Positions 1 through 9,221 of a stretch of DNA of 64,000 bases are shown here, one piece after another. The position numbers were made by a program, and so were the translations under genes. The notes below the pieces were generated by a model. It had not been told where the DNA came from. It saw only the letters and a program-made list of their open reading frames with translations, and did no database searches. The stretch comes from Paraburkholderia sp. ZP32-5 (GTDB lineage Bacteria; Pseudomonadota; Gammaproteobacteria; Burkholderiales; Burkholderiaceae), in NCBI RefSeq assembly GCF_021390495.1, contig NZ_JAJEJP010000002.1, positions 2,108,001-2,172,000 on the forward strand, in the 5' to 3' direction. Each line of letters begins with the position of its first letter. The first letter of the stretch is position 1.

Positions 1-493
1 TCGCGCGAAAGCCGGCTGCCGGCGCCATCGCGATCTTGCGGATCACCTCGTCGCAATGATCGCCGCACGCGGCCACCGCAACCTGCTGCAGATTCATACC
101 CGCGTAGCGCATGCGGCCGAGCAATGCGTGCGTCACCAGCCGGCCGGCCATCATCGCGATACCGGAGATGCCGGTCCAGTACGCAAACCATAGACGCGAC
201 ACGAAATCGATCCGGTGCAACGAAAACATCAGCACCATCGCGCAGCACTGCACGAGCAACCAACCCAACGCGACATGGCTTGCCAATGCCCGCTTCGAGC
301 GGCCGCGCCACGATTCATACACGCCGAGTGCCGGAAAGAGCGCGAGCGCGAAGGCCGCGGCAAACGCCACGAACGCGAAATAGAAACCCCGTTGCGAGCC
401 GCCGTCGAAACGGATCTGCGAGGCCGCGCAAGCCCCCGCCACGATCATCGCGACGTCGAACAATCTTGCCAGTAGACCCGTCAGCAATCGCAT
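1..493 (-). CDS. Undecaprenyl-phosphate sugar phosphotransferase (WcaJ type), N-terminal part, cut by window edge
   Basis: The frame opens at ATG 493, directly behind a strong ribosome site (AGGAGG, RC of 498-503), and stays open for 164 codons to the left edge. The protein starts MRLLTGLLARLFDVAMIVAG and has about four hydrophobic helices in the first 125 residues. A Rossmann-like start follows (QQVAVAACGDHCDEVIRK, about 143-160). This is the architecture of polyprenyl glycosylphosphotransferases that load the first sugar (usually glucose-1-P) onto undecaprenyl phosphate: membrane helices, nucleotide-binding-like domain, then a catalytic domain that lies outside the window here. The gene stands 41 bp after manC on the same strand, so the two are probably co-transcribed. 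The family call rests on topology and context, because the catalytic domain is not visible. Confidence 0.68.
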   Translation of the reverse strand, partial: MRLLTGLLARLFDVAMIVAGACAASQIRFDGGSQRGFYFAFVAFAAAFALALFPALGVYESWRGRSKRALASHVALGWLLVQCCAMVLMFSLHRIDFVSRLWFAYWTGISGIAMMAGRLVTHALLGRMRYAGMNLQQVAVAACGDHCDEVIRKIAMAPAAGFRA

Positions 494-534
494 AGCAGCC
501 TCCTCAAAACACGTGTCGGTTCGACTCGCTCGCA

Positions 535-2055
535 TTAGCCGCAGCGCCCGTACTTGTCGTCGAAACGGACGATGTCGTCTTCGCCGAGATAGGCGCCGGA
601 CTGAACTTCGATGATCTGCAACGGTACGCGGCCCGGGTTTTCGAGCCGGTGGCACACGCCCAGCGGGATGAAGGTCGATTCGTTCTCGCCGAGCAGAAAC
701 TGCTCTTCACCCCGTGTGACCAGCGCGGTGCCGCTCACGACCACCCAGTGTTCCGCGCGGTGATGGTGCATCTGCAACGACAGCCGTCCACCCGGCATCA
801 CGACGATGCGCTTCACCTGAAAGCGGTCGCCGTGATCGATCGAATCGTAAAAGCCCCATGGGCGACGCACTTTTCGATGCGCATCGGCCTCCGGCGATTT
901 CTCGCTGCGGATACGCGAGACCAGCGTCTTGACGTCCTGCACGTGCGAGCGGTCCGCAACGAGCACCGCGTCGTCGGTTTCGACCACAACCAGATTGTGG
1001 GTGCCGACACAGGCGAGTAGCCTGCCGCCTTGCGAACGCGCGTAGGTCGCGCTCGAGCCTTCGAACAGCACACGTCCGTTCGATGCATTGCCGCACTCGT
1101 CCTTTTCCATCGCCTGCCAGACCGCGTCCCACGAACCCAGATCAGACCAGCCAGCCTCCAACGGCACCACCACGCCGGTGAAGTTCGAGCCGCGCTTGCC
1201 GAGTTGTTCCATCACCGCGTAGTCGATCGAGTCCGACGGCGAATTCAGGAACTCGCCGGCTTCCGGCATCACGCATTCGTCAGTTCTTTTCGCGTTGCGC
1301 CACGCGTGAACACAAGCGGCGTGCATGTCGGGCTGGAACTGCTCGATGACCGTGAGCCACACCGATGCGCGCACCACGAAGATGCCGCTGTTCCACCAGT
1401 AATTGCCCGAGCTGACGTACTGAGCCGCGAGTTCAGCGGCCGGTTTCTCGACGAAGCGCTCGATATGGCGCGCGCCATCGCGCAATGCGCCGCCCAGCCG
1501 GATATAACCGAAGCCTGTATCGGGCCGTTCGGGCGGCACGCCGAGCGTGACGATCGCCCCCTTGTGCGCGTGGCTCGCCGCGAGATCGATCGCCTGGTGC
1601 AGCGCTTCGAGGTTCGCTATCGCATGATCGGCCGGCATCGCGACCAGAATCGCGTCGTCGTTTTCCGCGTAGGCACTCAACGCGGCGAGCGTCAGCGCGG
1701 GCGCGGTATCGCGACGCGCGGGCTCGACGATGATGCGCGCATTCACACCGATCTCGCGCGCCTGTTCGTAAGTGGCGAAATAATGCTCCGCGCCGCACAC
1801 GATCACCGGATCGGCCGCGATGTCCCATGCGCCTTCAAAACCCGCCATGCGTCCCATCGTTGCTTGCAGCAGCGTCTGATTACCGATCACGTCGATCAAC
1901 TGCTTGGGAAACTGCTCGCGCGACACCGGCCACAGCCGCGTGCCGGAACCGCCGGCGAGAATCACCTGAACGAGAGGCGGCGAATCGACCGTGGCCGAAT
2001 TCGATAGTGTCGTTTCGACATTCGTCGCGGCGGCTATTGCATCAACTTTGTCCAT
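535..2055 (-). CDS. manC: Mannose-1-phosphate guanylyltransferase / mannose-6-phosphate isomerase
   Basis: This is a bifunctional type II enzyme that makes GDP-mannose, a cytoplasmic precursor for exopolysaccharide. The nucleotidyltransferase signature LAGGSGTRLWPVSREQFPKQ lies near residues 33-52, and FVEKP lies mid-domain. The C-terminal cupin with the isomerase metal motif QMHHHRAEHW is at about 430-440. I chose ATG 2055 because GGAG lies 6 nt upstream of it; the upstream ATG at 2097 has no ribosome site. The resulting 506 residues match the family's usual 470-510. It is followed by the WcaJ-type transferase and is divergent from the Wzy gene. Homologues are called ManC, CpsB or BceA. Confidence 0.95.
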   Translation of the reverse strand: MDKVDAIAAATNVETTLSNSATVDSPPLVQVILAGGSGTRLWPVSREQFPKQLIDVIGNQTLLQATMGRMAGFEGAWDIAADPVIVCGAEHYFATYEQAREIGVNARIIVEPARRDTAPALTLAALSAYAENDDAILVAMPADHAIANLEALHQAIDLAASHAHKGAIVTLGVPPERPDTGFGYIRLGGALRDGARHIERFVEKPAAELAAQYVSSGNYWWNSGIFVVRASVWLTVIEQFQPDMHAACVHAWRNAKRTDECVMPEAGEFLNSPSDSIDYAVMEQLGKRGSNFTGVVVPLEAGWSDLGSWDAVWQAMEKDECGNASNGRVLFEGSSATYARSQGGRLLACVGTHNLVVVETDDAVLVADRSHVQDVKTLVSRIRSEKSPEADAHRKVRRPWGFYDSIDHGDRFQVKRIVVMPGGRLSLQMHHHRAEHWVVVSGTALVTRGEEQFLLGENESTFIPLGVCHRLENPGRVPLQIIEVQSGAYLGEDDIVRFDDKYGRCG

Positions 2056-2770
2056 TTCTAACTCCGTCGCATTGAGCCCGGTTCGCAAATAATTCATCGA
2101 CGACGCCCACGCGAAAAAGCGTGGCGACGCCGGGTGCGCCGAAACCGTCTCATGTGATTAGTGTGACCGGACGTCCGTGTCGGATGGACCAGACCAGCCC
2201 GTACAGTTCGCAGTGAAAAGATGCACGTGCCGGCAATGTCCAGCGCGATTGGAAAGTACGGAACCAGATTGGCCGGATCGCGGTGGTCTGCTCGACAACA
2301 ACGACCGGATAAACGAAAGAAACGAAAAGAACGAATGGGGCGATGGCGTTCACTACCCTTTACTACGCGGTTCGACATCGCACCTCGATGTGATTCATCT
2401 TAGTCAGAGCAAACCCTTACCCTGAACTTGTGGCGCGAACAGCGGAGATTTTGGCTCAGCCTGGCGGCCTCATTTCGCCAATCGATGAAAGAGCTTGCAC
2501 TTCTATTGCAGACGACTGGAGAAAACGGGAGAAGATTGGAAATCGGGCACTACACGTGCTACCGTTTATACGAACGTTCTGGTCCGTTTTCATGTCATAA
2601 CCGCACGAGGATGCGGAAAATCCGTGCGGAAACCTCGTGTGGAAAGACCCGGTCCCACCCATGCCGTTCGGCGCGGAAGCCATGCGAGCTTCCCGCTTTT
2701 CAATTGATGCCATCGTCCAGTGCACGAGCCCATCGTCGACGTGCGCGATCCGTTTTTTTCTGGAGTTGCA
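2056..2770. other. Divergent intergenic region between manC and wzy
   Basis: About 715 bp without a convincing gene separate two divergent exopolysaccharide genes, so promoters for both directions must lie here. A 10-bp palindrome CGGACGTCCG occurs at 2168-2177, and A-rich stretches lie near 2290-2335 and 2510-2545. I could not identify a confident -35/-10 pair or a sigma-54 site. Open frames here lack ribosome sites and family resemblance. Confidence 0.4.
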
Positions 2771-4060
2771 ATGGCCTATATCTCGCTGCTCGCTCTGTTT
2801 CTGACCGTCACCAATCTGGTGCCGATCAGTGCGATCGGGTTTGTCCCGCTGCTGTTCTGCTGGTGGCGCTTCGTCGGCCGCAGCTATCCTTCTTTTATCG
2901 CGCCGCTGACGGCCTTCACTGCGTTCGCGATCGTTTCGACGCTGCTCTACAATCCGCAATCTTTCCTCGAATTCGATTTTTACCGCCGCGATGGCAATTT
3001 CTTCATTTCGTATGCACCCATTTTTGCCGGCTGTTTGTATGCGCATCGCTGGGATCTGAACAAAGTACTTCGCGCATTCTTCACATTCGCGGTGATCGTC
3101 AATCTGCCGATGTACGCGTACTACATTGCGCAAAATGGTCTGCTGAGCATCTTCGTGAATCCGAATGACAGCTTCGGCAGCTATTTCATTGCCCGCAACG
3201 CCGCCGGCGGCTTCTTTGCGATGCTGTTCAGTCTGGGCGTGGCCTGCTACCTGCAAAAGCGCAGCAAATGGACGCTCGCGCTAATCGGCTGCAATGCGTT
3301 GATGCTGTTTTCCACCTATAGCCGCGGCTCGCTGCTCGGCGCGCTGGCGGTATTGCCGTATCTGTATTTCGGCCGCAAGCGCTGGGTACTGGCGTCGCTG
3401 ATCGCGATCATGCTGGTCGCCTCGGTATCGATCGCGCTTTACCATACCGACCCGACCGTCGATTACATGGGCTATACGTTCTCGATCCACAATCAGGACG
3501 CGAAGGTGGCCAATCTGAACATCCGCTATGAATGGCTGTGGCCGCGTGCGCTGACCTATTTCGAACAGAGCCCGATTGTCGGTCTCGGCTTCGGCTCATT
3601 CGACGATCACATCGGCACGCTTGCATCGTACTTTCATCTGTTCAGCGTGCCGTCGAACATCGTGGTCGAACATAGCGACTCTCACGCGCACAACTCGTAT
3701 CTGAACATCCTCGCGGAGCTCGGCGTGGTCGGCTTGATGTTGATGCTTGCTTTCTACTGGAAGCTGATCGAATGGAGCAAGCAGGGGGCGGCATTTTCCG
3801 CGCTGGCTGACGGGGGTCGAAACTTTGCGGCTTATCGCTTCGTCGAGATTGCGTCGATCTGCCTGCTGGTGATGTCGGCGACCGAACACCGGCTGGTCAC
3901 GCCGTCGAATGTTCTGATTCTTTCTCTGGTCATCTCGCTGCTGATCGCAGCGCGACCGCTCGCATCAAGGGTGCCCGCGTTCGATCCGCGGGTGCCGCGC
4001 AAGGCGGCGACCACTGTCGTCGCGCAGCGCCCGTCTCAGGGCGTGACGTCGGCAAGGTGA
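2771..4060 (+). CDS. O-antigen polymerase / ligase family membrane protein (Wzy)
   Basis: This is a polytopic inner-membrane protein of about 429 residues with roughly ten to twelve hydrophobic helices. The C-terminal half carries the RfaL/Wzy-type loop: NIRYEWLWPRALTYFEQSP, GLGFGSFDD, then SHAHNSYLNILAELGVVGL. It probably polymerises lipid-linked repeat units in the periplasm during Wzx/Wzy-dependent export. The start at 2771 follows TGGAG 5 nt upstream; an ATG at 2720 would add 17 residues without a ribosome site. It is the only gene of the cluster on the plus strand. Its last 25 bp overlap the end of the convergent glycosyltransferase, an unusually tight junction. Polymerase rather than ligase is inferred from context. 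Confidence 0.82.
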   Translation: MAYISLLALFLTVTNLVPISAIGFVPLLFCWWRFVGRSYPSFIAPLTAFTAFAIVSTLLYNPQSFLEFDFYRRDGNFFISYAPIFAGCLYAHRWDLNKVLRAFFTFAVIVNLPMYAYYIAQNGLLSIFVNPNDSFGSYFIARNAAGGFFAMLFSLGVACYLQKRSKWTLALIGCNALMLFSTYSRGSLLGALAVLPYLYFGRKRWVLASLIAIMLVASVSIALYHTDPTVDYMGYTFSIHNQDAKVANLNIRYEWLWPRALTYFEQSPIVGLGFGSFDDHIGTLASYFHLFSVPSNIVVEHSDSHAHNSYLNILAELGVVGLMLMLAFYWKLIEWSKQGAAFSALADGGRNFAAYRFVEIASICLLVMSATEHRLVTPSNVLILSLVISLLIAARPLASRVPAFDPRVPRKAATTVVAQRPSQGVTSAR

Positions 4061-5223
4061 CGTTCGACCGATAGCGGCTCGCTCGCCTGATACGGCAGAA
4101 ACTGTTCGACACACGCGTAGGGAAGGCGCGAATCGACGAAACTGGTCAGCGCCTTCTTGAAGTTCTCCGTTGAAAAGCGCTCGGCATTCTTGCGGCACTG
4201 GCGCGGATCGAAAGCGTCGCGATTGCTCTCGAAGTGGCTCACCGCTTCGAGCAGCGAATCGGTAGTCTGCTCGCCAAAAAATACTCCGGTAGCACGCTCG
4301 AGCGGCAGGCCCACGACCGATTCGAGCGCACCGCCCCTGCCGAACGCAATAACCGGCGTGCCGCACGCCTGTGCTTCCACCACCGAAATGCCGAAATCTT
4401 CCTCGGCCGCGAATACGAATGCACGAGCGCGGCGCAAATGGTCGATCAGAACATCGGACGGTTGATGTCCGAGGATTTGCACGTTGTCACCGGCAACCGC
4501 TCTGACCTTCTTCATTTCGGGACCGTCGCCGATCACGACGAGCTTGCGCTCCGGCGTTTGTGAAAACGCCTGCACGATCAGATCGATACGTTTGTAAGGC
4601 ACCATGCGCGACGCCGTTACATAGAAATCTTCCTTCTGCGTGCCGAGCTTCATATTCGCCAGATCGACCGGCGGATAGATCACCGTCGCATCGCGTTGAT
4701 ACGCTTTGCGAATTCGCCGGGCAATGAATTGCGAATTGGCGACCAGGTAATCGACGCCATTCGCCGAACGCGCATCCCAGCCGCGAATGTAATGCAGCAG
4801 TACCCTGGCGAGCGCCGAGCGCAGGCCTCGGTCCAGATGCGATTCCCGCAGGTATTGATGCTGCAGGTCCCACGCATAGCGGATCGGCGAATGAATGTAG
4901 CTGATATGCACCTGGTTCGGCCCGGTCAGCACGCCTTTTGCCACCGCGTGCGAGCTGGAAATGACGAGGTCGTAGGCAGACAGATCGATCTGCTCGATCG
5001 CAATCGGCATCAATGGCAGATAGGCGCGATAACGCCTTCGCGCAAACGGCATCCGCTGGATGAACGATGTATTGACGGACTTTCCCTTCACGCACTCGCG
5101 GTCTTCGAGAAAATCGACAATCGAGAAGATGTCCGCATCGGGGAAGCACTCGATGATGTTCTTCAATACTTTTTCGGCGCCCGCCGACACTACCAGCCAA
5201 TCGTGAACAATAGCGACTTTCAC
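4036..5223 (-). CDS. Glycosyltransferase, GT4 family
   Basis: This is a cytoplasmic retaining GT-B enzyme of 395 residues that adds a sugar to the lipid-linked repeat unit; the donor cannot be read from sequence. The N-terminal domain opens KVAIVHDWLVVSAGAEKVL. The C-terminal nucleotide-sugar domain has VIGDGPEM, LGHQPSDVL and the E-x7-E region EEDFGISVVEAQACGTPVIA. The start is taken as GTG 5223 because AGGAGGT lies 5 nt upstream; an in-frame ATG at 5241 sits upstream of that ribosome site. The 3' end overlaps wzy by 25 bp, tail to tail. It probably shares a transcript with the genes upstream (flippase, GT2). Confidence 0.88.
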   Translation of the reverse strand: MKVAIVHDWLVVSAGAEKVLKNIIECFPDADIFSIVDFLEDRECVKGKSVNTSFIQRMPFARRRYRAYLPLMPIAIEQIDLSAYDLVISSSHAVAKGVLTGPNQVHISYIHSPIRYAWDLQHQYLRESHLDRGLRSALARVLLHYIRGWDARSANGVDYLVANSQFIARRIRKAYQRDATVIYPPVDLANMKLGTQKEDFYVTASRMVPYKRIDLIVQAFSQTPERKLVVIGDGPEMKKVRAVAGDNVQILGHQPSDVLIDHLRRARAFVFAAEEDFGISVVEAQACGTPVIAFGRGGALESVVGLPLERATGVFFGEQTTDSLLEAVSHFESNRDAFDPRQCRKNAERFSTENFKKALTSFVDSRLPYACVEQFLPYQASEPLSVERHLADVTP

Positions 5224-5280
5224 TGCGACCTCCTGTGACATTCCAACCCTACCGTCGGTAAATCCATGTAACGCAACGCG

Positions 5281-6597
5281 TCAATCATCCTTGCCGGCCG
5301 GTGCCTGAGCGCGAAGCCCGAACGCCATGCGAACCCGCCCCAGTGCCCGCTCAGCGCCGGGCACCAGACCGATCAGTTCGAGGCGGATCATCACGCCTAG
5401 CAAAATCATCGCCAACGTACCTTCGCCGATCACCCGCGCACACGCCATGCCTATCGCGCCGAAATGCGGCGCCAGCGCCAGTGCGGAGCACAGATTGACG
5501 AGCCCCGATGCCACGCCGCAAATGGCGAGCAACCGGTCTTTCTTGCGTGGCACGAATACATAGAACGCGACGAACTCGTTGAAGGCCGCGAACGGAAACA
5601 TCCATGCGAATATCTGCAGCACATGCGCACTCGGTTCGAATGCGGGACCCAGAATCAAAGGCAGCACGAAAGGCGACAGCGCCAGCGCGCCACAAAAAGC
5701 CAGCAGTCCATAGCCGAGAAGTAGCGTCGCGCCGTGACGCGTCGTCACGCGCGCGCCGTCCTTGTCGCCGAGCGAGAGTTGCCGGGTTATCGTCGGAATA
5801 AAGACCTGAGCCGCTGGGCCCATCAGACTCAGTCCGATCGTCGCGAAGCGCTCGGCCGCGCCGAAATAACCGACCTCAGCGGGCGTGGACAATAGCGTCA
5901 ACAGATAGGTCGACGATGCGGTGAGCACCACTGAGCCGGATGAATAGCAGAACAGCATCGTCGAGCTGCGCACGAGCGGCGCGACGCCCGATAAGCTCAG
6001 ACGCGGCAGGCCAAGCTGCCACGTCGTCAGCCCATATGAAATGATCGACGACGCTATGCCAGCAATCAGCAGACTCGCAAGCACCCATACCGCGTCGCCC
6101 GGACCTTTGACGAAAGTCAGCACCAGCACGAGGCTGACCGCGAAGCCGAACACCTCGATCATGATCGGGGTTCGAAAGTACTGACGCCCCTGAAACAGCC
6201 AGCCCAGATTCAGTGCCGACACGATGCCGAGCACGGTCGCGAGCAGGCCGATCAGCGGCCGCTCGGATAGTACCGGCGAACTCAACGTCGCCACGACGCC
6301 GATCACGGCGCCGCCCGCGGCCAGTAGCAACCTCGCGCTGACGTGCAGCGAGTAGATCTGGTTGCATTCCTGCGCCGAGTGCGCTTTCGATACCTCGCGC
6401 ATGCCGACGAACGTGAATCCGTAGCTGACGAGCATCCAGATCACGTTCATCAGCGACATCGACGCAAGGACCCGTCCGTACTCGGCGACGCCAAGCACGC
6501 GGCCATAAAACGGCACCACGATGATCAGGTACACGTACCTCATCAGGTATCCGCCGTACACAAACGCGATGACGTTGGCGCGTGCTCGTCTATCCAT
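5281..6597 (-). CDS. Lipid-linked oligosaccharide flippase (Wzx-like)
   Basis: This polytopic membrane protein of about 438 residues has some twelve to fourteen hydrophobic helices. It resembles the polysaccharide-transport/MOP superfamily: early RANVIAFVYGGYLMRYVYL, VPFYGRVLGVAEYGRVLA, later GYFGAAERFATIGLSLMGPA. The proposed role is to flip undecaprenyl-linked repeat units to the periplasmic face for Wzy. I place the start at ATG 6597, which has GGAGGA about 4 nt upstream; longer in-frame starts would run into the preceding glycosyltransferase. It lies between two glycosyltransferases on the same strand. Confidence 0.85.
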   Translation of the reverse strand: MDRRARANVIAFVYGGYLMRYVYLIIVVPFYGRVLGVAEYGRVLASMSLMNVIWMLVSYGFTFVGMREVSKAHSAQECNQIYSLHVSARLLLAAGGAVIGVVATLSSPVLSERPLIGLLATVLGIVSALNLGWLFQGRQYFRTPIMIEVFGFAVSLVLVLTFVKGPGDAVWVLASLLIAGIASSIISYGLTTWQLGLPRLSLSGVAPLVRSSTMLFCYSSGSVVLTASSTYLLTLLSTPAEVGYFGAAERFATIGLSLMGPAAQVFIPTITRQLSLGDKDGARVTTRHGATLLLGYGLLAFCGALALSPFVLPLILGPAFEPSAHVLQIFAWMFPFAAFNEFVAFYVFVPRKKDRLLAICGVASGLVNLCSALALAPHFGAIGMACARVIGEGTLAMILLGVMIRLELIGLVPGAERALGRVRMAFGLRAQAPAGKDD

Positions 6598-6620
6598 GCC
6601 GTCCTCCATGACTCCCGACT

Positions 6621-7631
6621 TCAGCGCCCGGCCGCGCGGCGACGCGCGAGCGGGTTGGCGATATAACGCACGGCGAAGTCGGACAGCGGCGAGTAAGGCA
6701 CCAGACACAGACTCGAAAGCACGAGCGTGCCGAGCTTTTTCTTCAGACTCCAGAATGGATTCGCCACGATCGTGTGCAGATAGTTGTGCGAGTCATGCAA
6801 CATCCAGCTCCAGCGCGACAGCAGTTTGGCTCGATAGAGACTCGAGCAGAACGTCGCTTTTTCATGCGAAAAGTCCAGAAATCCCGGTGGAAGTTCGATG
6901 TCGAGGCGGTCCCGCGCAATGTTCCTGAGGATCGCCCAACGCATGTTGAACGCACGCGGCGCTTTGGTCGGCTGTTCGGAGTTCGCGAACGACACCGATT
7001 CGCCGTCGGCGTTATGCACGCGGTAACCACCTAAAGACTTCGGCAGGTTAGCAATCGGCCCGGTCAGCGCGACGCCATAGATCGCGTAAAAGTCCGCGCC
7101 GTAACGATTCACGCCTTCTTCGGGAACCGGAAAGATCCGCCGCAGCGAACTGACACGGTAAGCATTGCCCGACGCGGGCGGCGACGGATAAAGCCACCCC
7201 CCGCGCAACAGCTTGCCGCAGTCGGCCGGCGGCTCGCTGTGCGGCACGAACGCGCCGGTCAATTGGCCATCGCCGTCCATCACGTCGAGACGGAACTGCA
7301 CTTTTGCCCACGCGCTGTTTTCAAATAGTCGCATCACTTCGGACGCCGCGCCCGGGTAGAGCACGTCGTCCGAATCGAGAAAGATCACGAATTCGCTATC
7401 GATAAAGCCGATCGCGTGGTTGTACGCGGAGACCTGTCCGCCATTTTCCTTGCAGACCGACAGAATGCGACTGCCGTAGCTTTCCATCAACGCGCGGGAG
7501 CCATCGGTCGAACCATCGTCGATCACCATGACCTTGGTCGCCGGATAGTCCTGCGCTAACGCGGAGTCGATCGCCGCACCTAGAAAGTGCTCGTAGTTGT
7601 AATTGCAAATTGCAATGGTGATCTGTTTCAT
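6621..7631 (-). CDS. Glycosyltransferase, GT2 family
   Basis: This is an inverting GT-A glycosyltransferase of 336 residues. The N-terminus has the classic fold start ITIAICNYNYEHFLGAAIDS, then VMVIDDGSTDGS, and the metal/nucleotide motif FLDSDDVLYPGA near residue 90. A GAGG ribosome site lies 5 nt before ATG 7631. Near the C-terminus is a weakly hydrophobic segment (LGTLVLSSLCLVPYSPLSDF) that may associate with the membrane. The enzyme probably adds one sugar of the exopolysaccharide repeat; donor and linkage are unknown. The stop lies 23 bp before the flippase start. Confidence 0.88.
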   Translation of the reverse strand: MKQITIAICNYNYEHFLGAAIDSALAQDYPATKVMVIDDGSTDGSRALMESYGSRILSVCKENGGQVSAYNHAIGFIDSEFVIFLDSDDVLYPGAASEVMRLFENSAWAKVQFRLDVMDGDGQLTGAFVPHSEPPADCGKLLRGGWLYPSPPASGNAYRVSSLRRIFPVPEEGVNRYGADFYAIYGVALTGPIANLPKSLGGYRVHNADGESVSFANSEQPTKAPRAFNMRWAILRNIARDRLDIELPPGFLDFSHEKATFCSSLYRAKLLSRWSWMLHDSHNYLHTIVANPFWSLKKKLGTLVLSSLCLVPYSPLSDFAVRYIANPLARRRAAGR

Positions 7632-7700
7632 GATGCCTCGACGCTATCTGTCAGATTCAATACGCCGGCATCCGGCGTTCGTAAAGTTTTCGACATGCCG

Positions 7701-9203
7701 CTACGCCACGCGTTGCGCGGCGCCGCGCACAACGAGGTAAGCCAGATGATTCGGCGCATGGCTGCCGGGTTTGCCGCCTTCACCCTTCTGTTCATCGTGA
7801 CTGTCACCATTCACCTCATCGGGTACTCTGAAGCGCACTTTCATCAGATCGTTATCCCAGCTCACCGCGACATCGTCGGCCGCGCTCGCGTCGCCGCTCA
7901 GCGCATCGATGAAATCGGCCCGCGCCGCGCCTGAACGCATCGATGCGAGCCCCGGAATAGCGACGGTTTGCCAGCCCGCGGGCGCGCGCACCTGCATTAC
8001 CAGATCGTTACCGGACAACAAGGTATTCACAGCAACGCCCGGACCACCCTGCACCTGCTTCGGGAAACTCGCCAGTTGGCCGCCCGCGGTCTGGCGCAGC
8101 ACGATCAGGCTGCGGCCGGACACGTTGTAAGTTCGCGCGGGCGGACCGCGATGCGTGAGACGGAAAGGTTCATAGCCGTCCCAGTGATAGATCATCGACA
8201 CGTATTTGTCCGGGTCGTCCCAATTCCTGCCGAGCGCCCACACCGCGAGATCGAAGAAATAGCGCGGCAGGTAGTGCGGATCTTTCATGTACTCGTTGCC
8301 GATCTCCGTTTGCCAGATACCGCGCGCGGGACCGTTCTTCACGTATTGCTGATACAGCGATTCGAAATCGGACACCGGAAGATAGTGCGTATCGATGTAG
8401 TCGACCCAATCGAGCATCCGCTGGTTCGATGCCGGGCTGCGGTATTCGAGCCATTGGCGGAAGTTGTCGAGACCGCCCTGATCCGGCCAGCCGCCATAGA
8501 CCACATACGCGTGATAACGGCGAATGATCCGCGCCGCCGGAATATGGATCCGCTCGACGTAGTCCTGCATCGCTCGCGGATAGGGTTTCGAGCGCTTCTC
8601 GTCCCTGCTGAAATCGGGGCCATGCCAGAACGTTGCCTGCGGCAATCCACCGGATAATTTCCCGGCGGCCTCGTTCCAGATCTGGAAATAGCGCAGGTTA
8701 TAAGGCGGCGCCGAGTACTTGCGAACCACGGCTTCGACGTATTGCGTCCATGCATCCACATCGACCGGCGCCGAATTCGAATCGCCCGGCACGCTCGCAT
8801 TCCATTTCGGCGTATAGCCGAGCAATAGCAGCGAGTTGATGCCGTTGCGCTCGTTTCGAATCAGGACCGACGGTAGATCGCCATCGAATGCGGAGCCGGT
8901 CCTGTCGATGCGCATGATCTCGCCGCGCCGGTCAGGTTGACCTGGACCGACCGAGCCACGCCCCCAACTGATACCCATCGCGCGCCACATTTCGATGTCG
9001 GCACTCGAACCGGCCCAGCCATTGGTGCCGATCAGGTCCGTGATCATGCGCGCGCGGGCGCGCGGCGGCGGTGAGCCTTGCGTCACTGCGGTCACTGCGC
9101 GCGCGGGCGCGACGTATGTCAACGGTATCGCCGCCTCGGCGGCCAATGCCGCGAGTGCGCGCAATGCACGTCTTCTGCCAGCACGGGTCTTCACGCGATC
9201 CAT
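7701..9203 (-). CDS. Secreted glycoside hydrolase, clan GH-A like (GH39/GH5-type)
   Basis: This is a 500-residue protein with an arginine-rich start followed by a hydrophobic/alanine-rich segment ending near PARAVTA, consistent with a signal peptide, possibly Tat-like (RAGRRRALRALAALAA). The central domain reads like a TIM-barrel hydrolase. It has MGISWGRGSVGPG, SLLLLGYTPKW, and a candidate acid/base in YFQIWNEAAG, about residue 190. A candidate nucleophile lies in GIWQTEIGNEY, about residue 300. A beta-rich tail follows. Hydrolases inside exopolysaccharide loci often trim chains or free failed polymer from the periplasm. That role is inferred here, and the exact GH family is uncertain. Confidence 0.7.
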   Translation of the reverse strand: MDRVKTRAGRRRALRALAALAAEAAIPLTYVAPARAVTAVTQGSPPPRARARMITDLIGTNGWAGSSADIEMWRAMGISWGRGSVGPGQPDRRGEIMRIDRTGSAFDGDLPSVLIRNERNGINSLLLLGYTPKWNASVPGDSNSAPVDVDAWTQYVEAVVRKYSAPPYNLRYFQIWNEAAGKLSGGLPQATFWHGPDFSRDEKRSKPYPRAMQDYVERIHIPAARIIRRYHAYVVYGGWPDQGGLDNFRQWLEYRSPASNQRMLDWVDYIDTHYLPVSDFESLYQQYVKNGPARGIWQTEIGNEYMKDPHYLPRYFFDLAVWALGRNWDDPDKYVSMIYHWDGYEPFRLTHRGPPARTYNVSGRSLIVLRQTAGGQLASFPKQVQGGPGVAVNTLLSGNDLVMQVRAPAGWQTVAIPGLASMRSGAARADFIDALSGDASAADDVAVSWDNDLMKVRFRVPDEVNGDSHDEQKGEGGKPGSHAPNHLAYLVVRGAAQRVA

Positions 9204-9221
9204 GTTCGGTCCCGTCCATCG

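Noticed and set aside
2720..2770. Upstream ATG start for wzy
   Set aside because: No ribosome site before it; ATG 2771 has GGAG at proper spacing.
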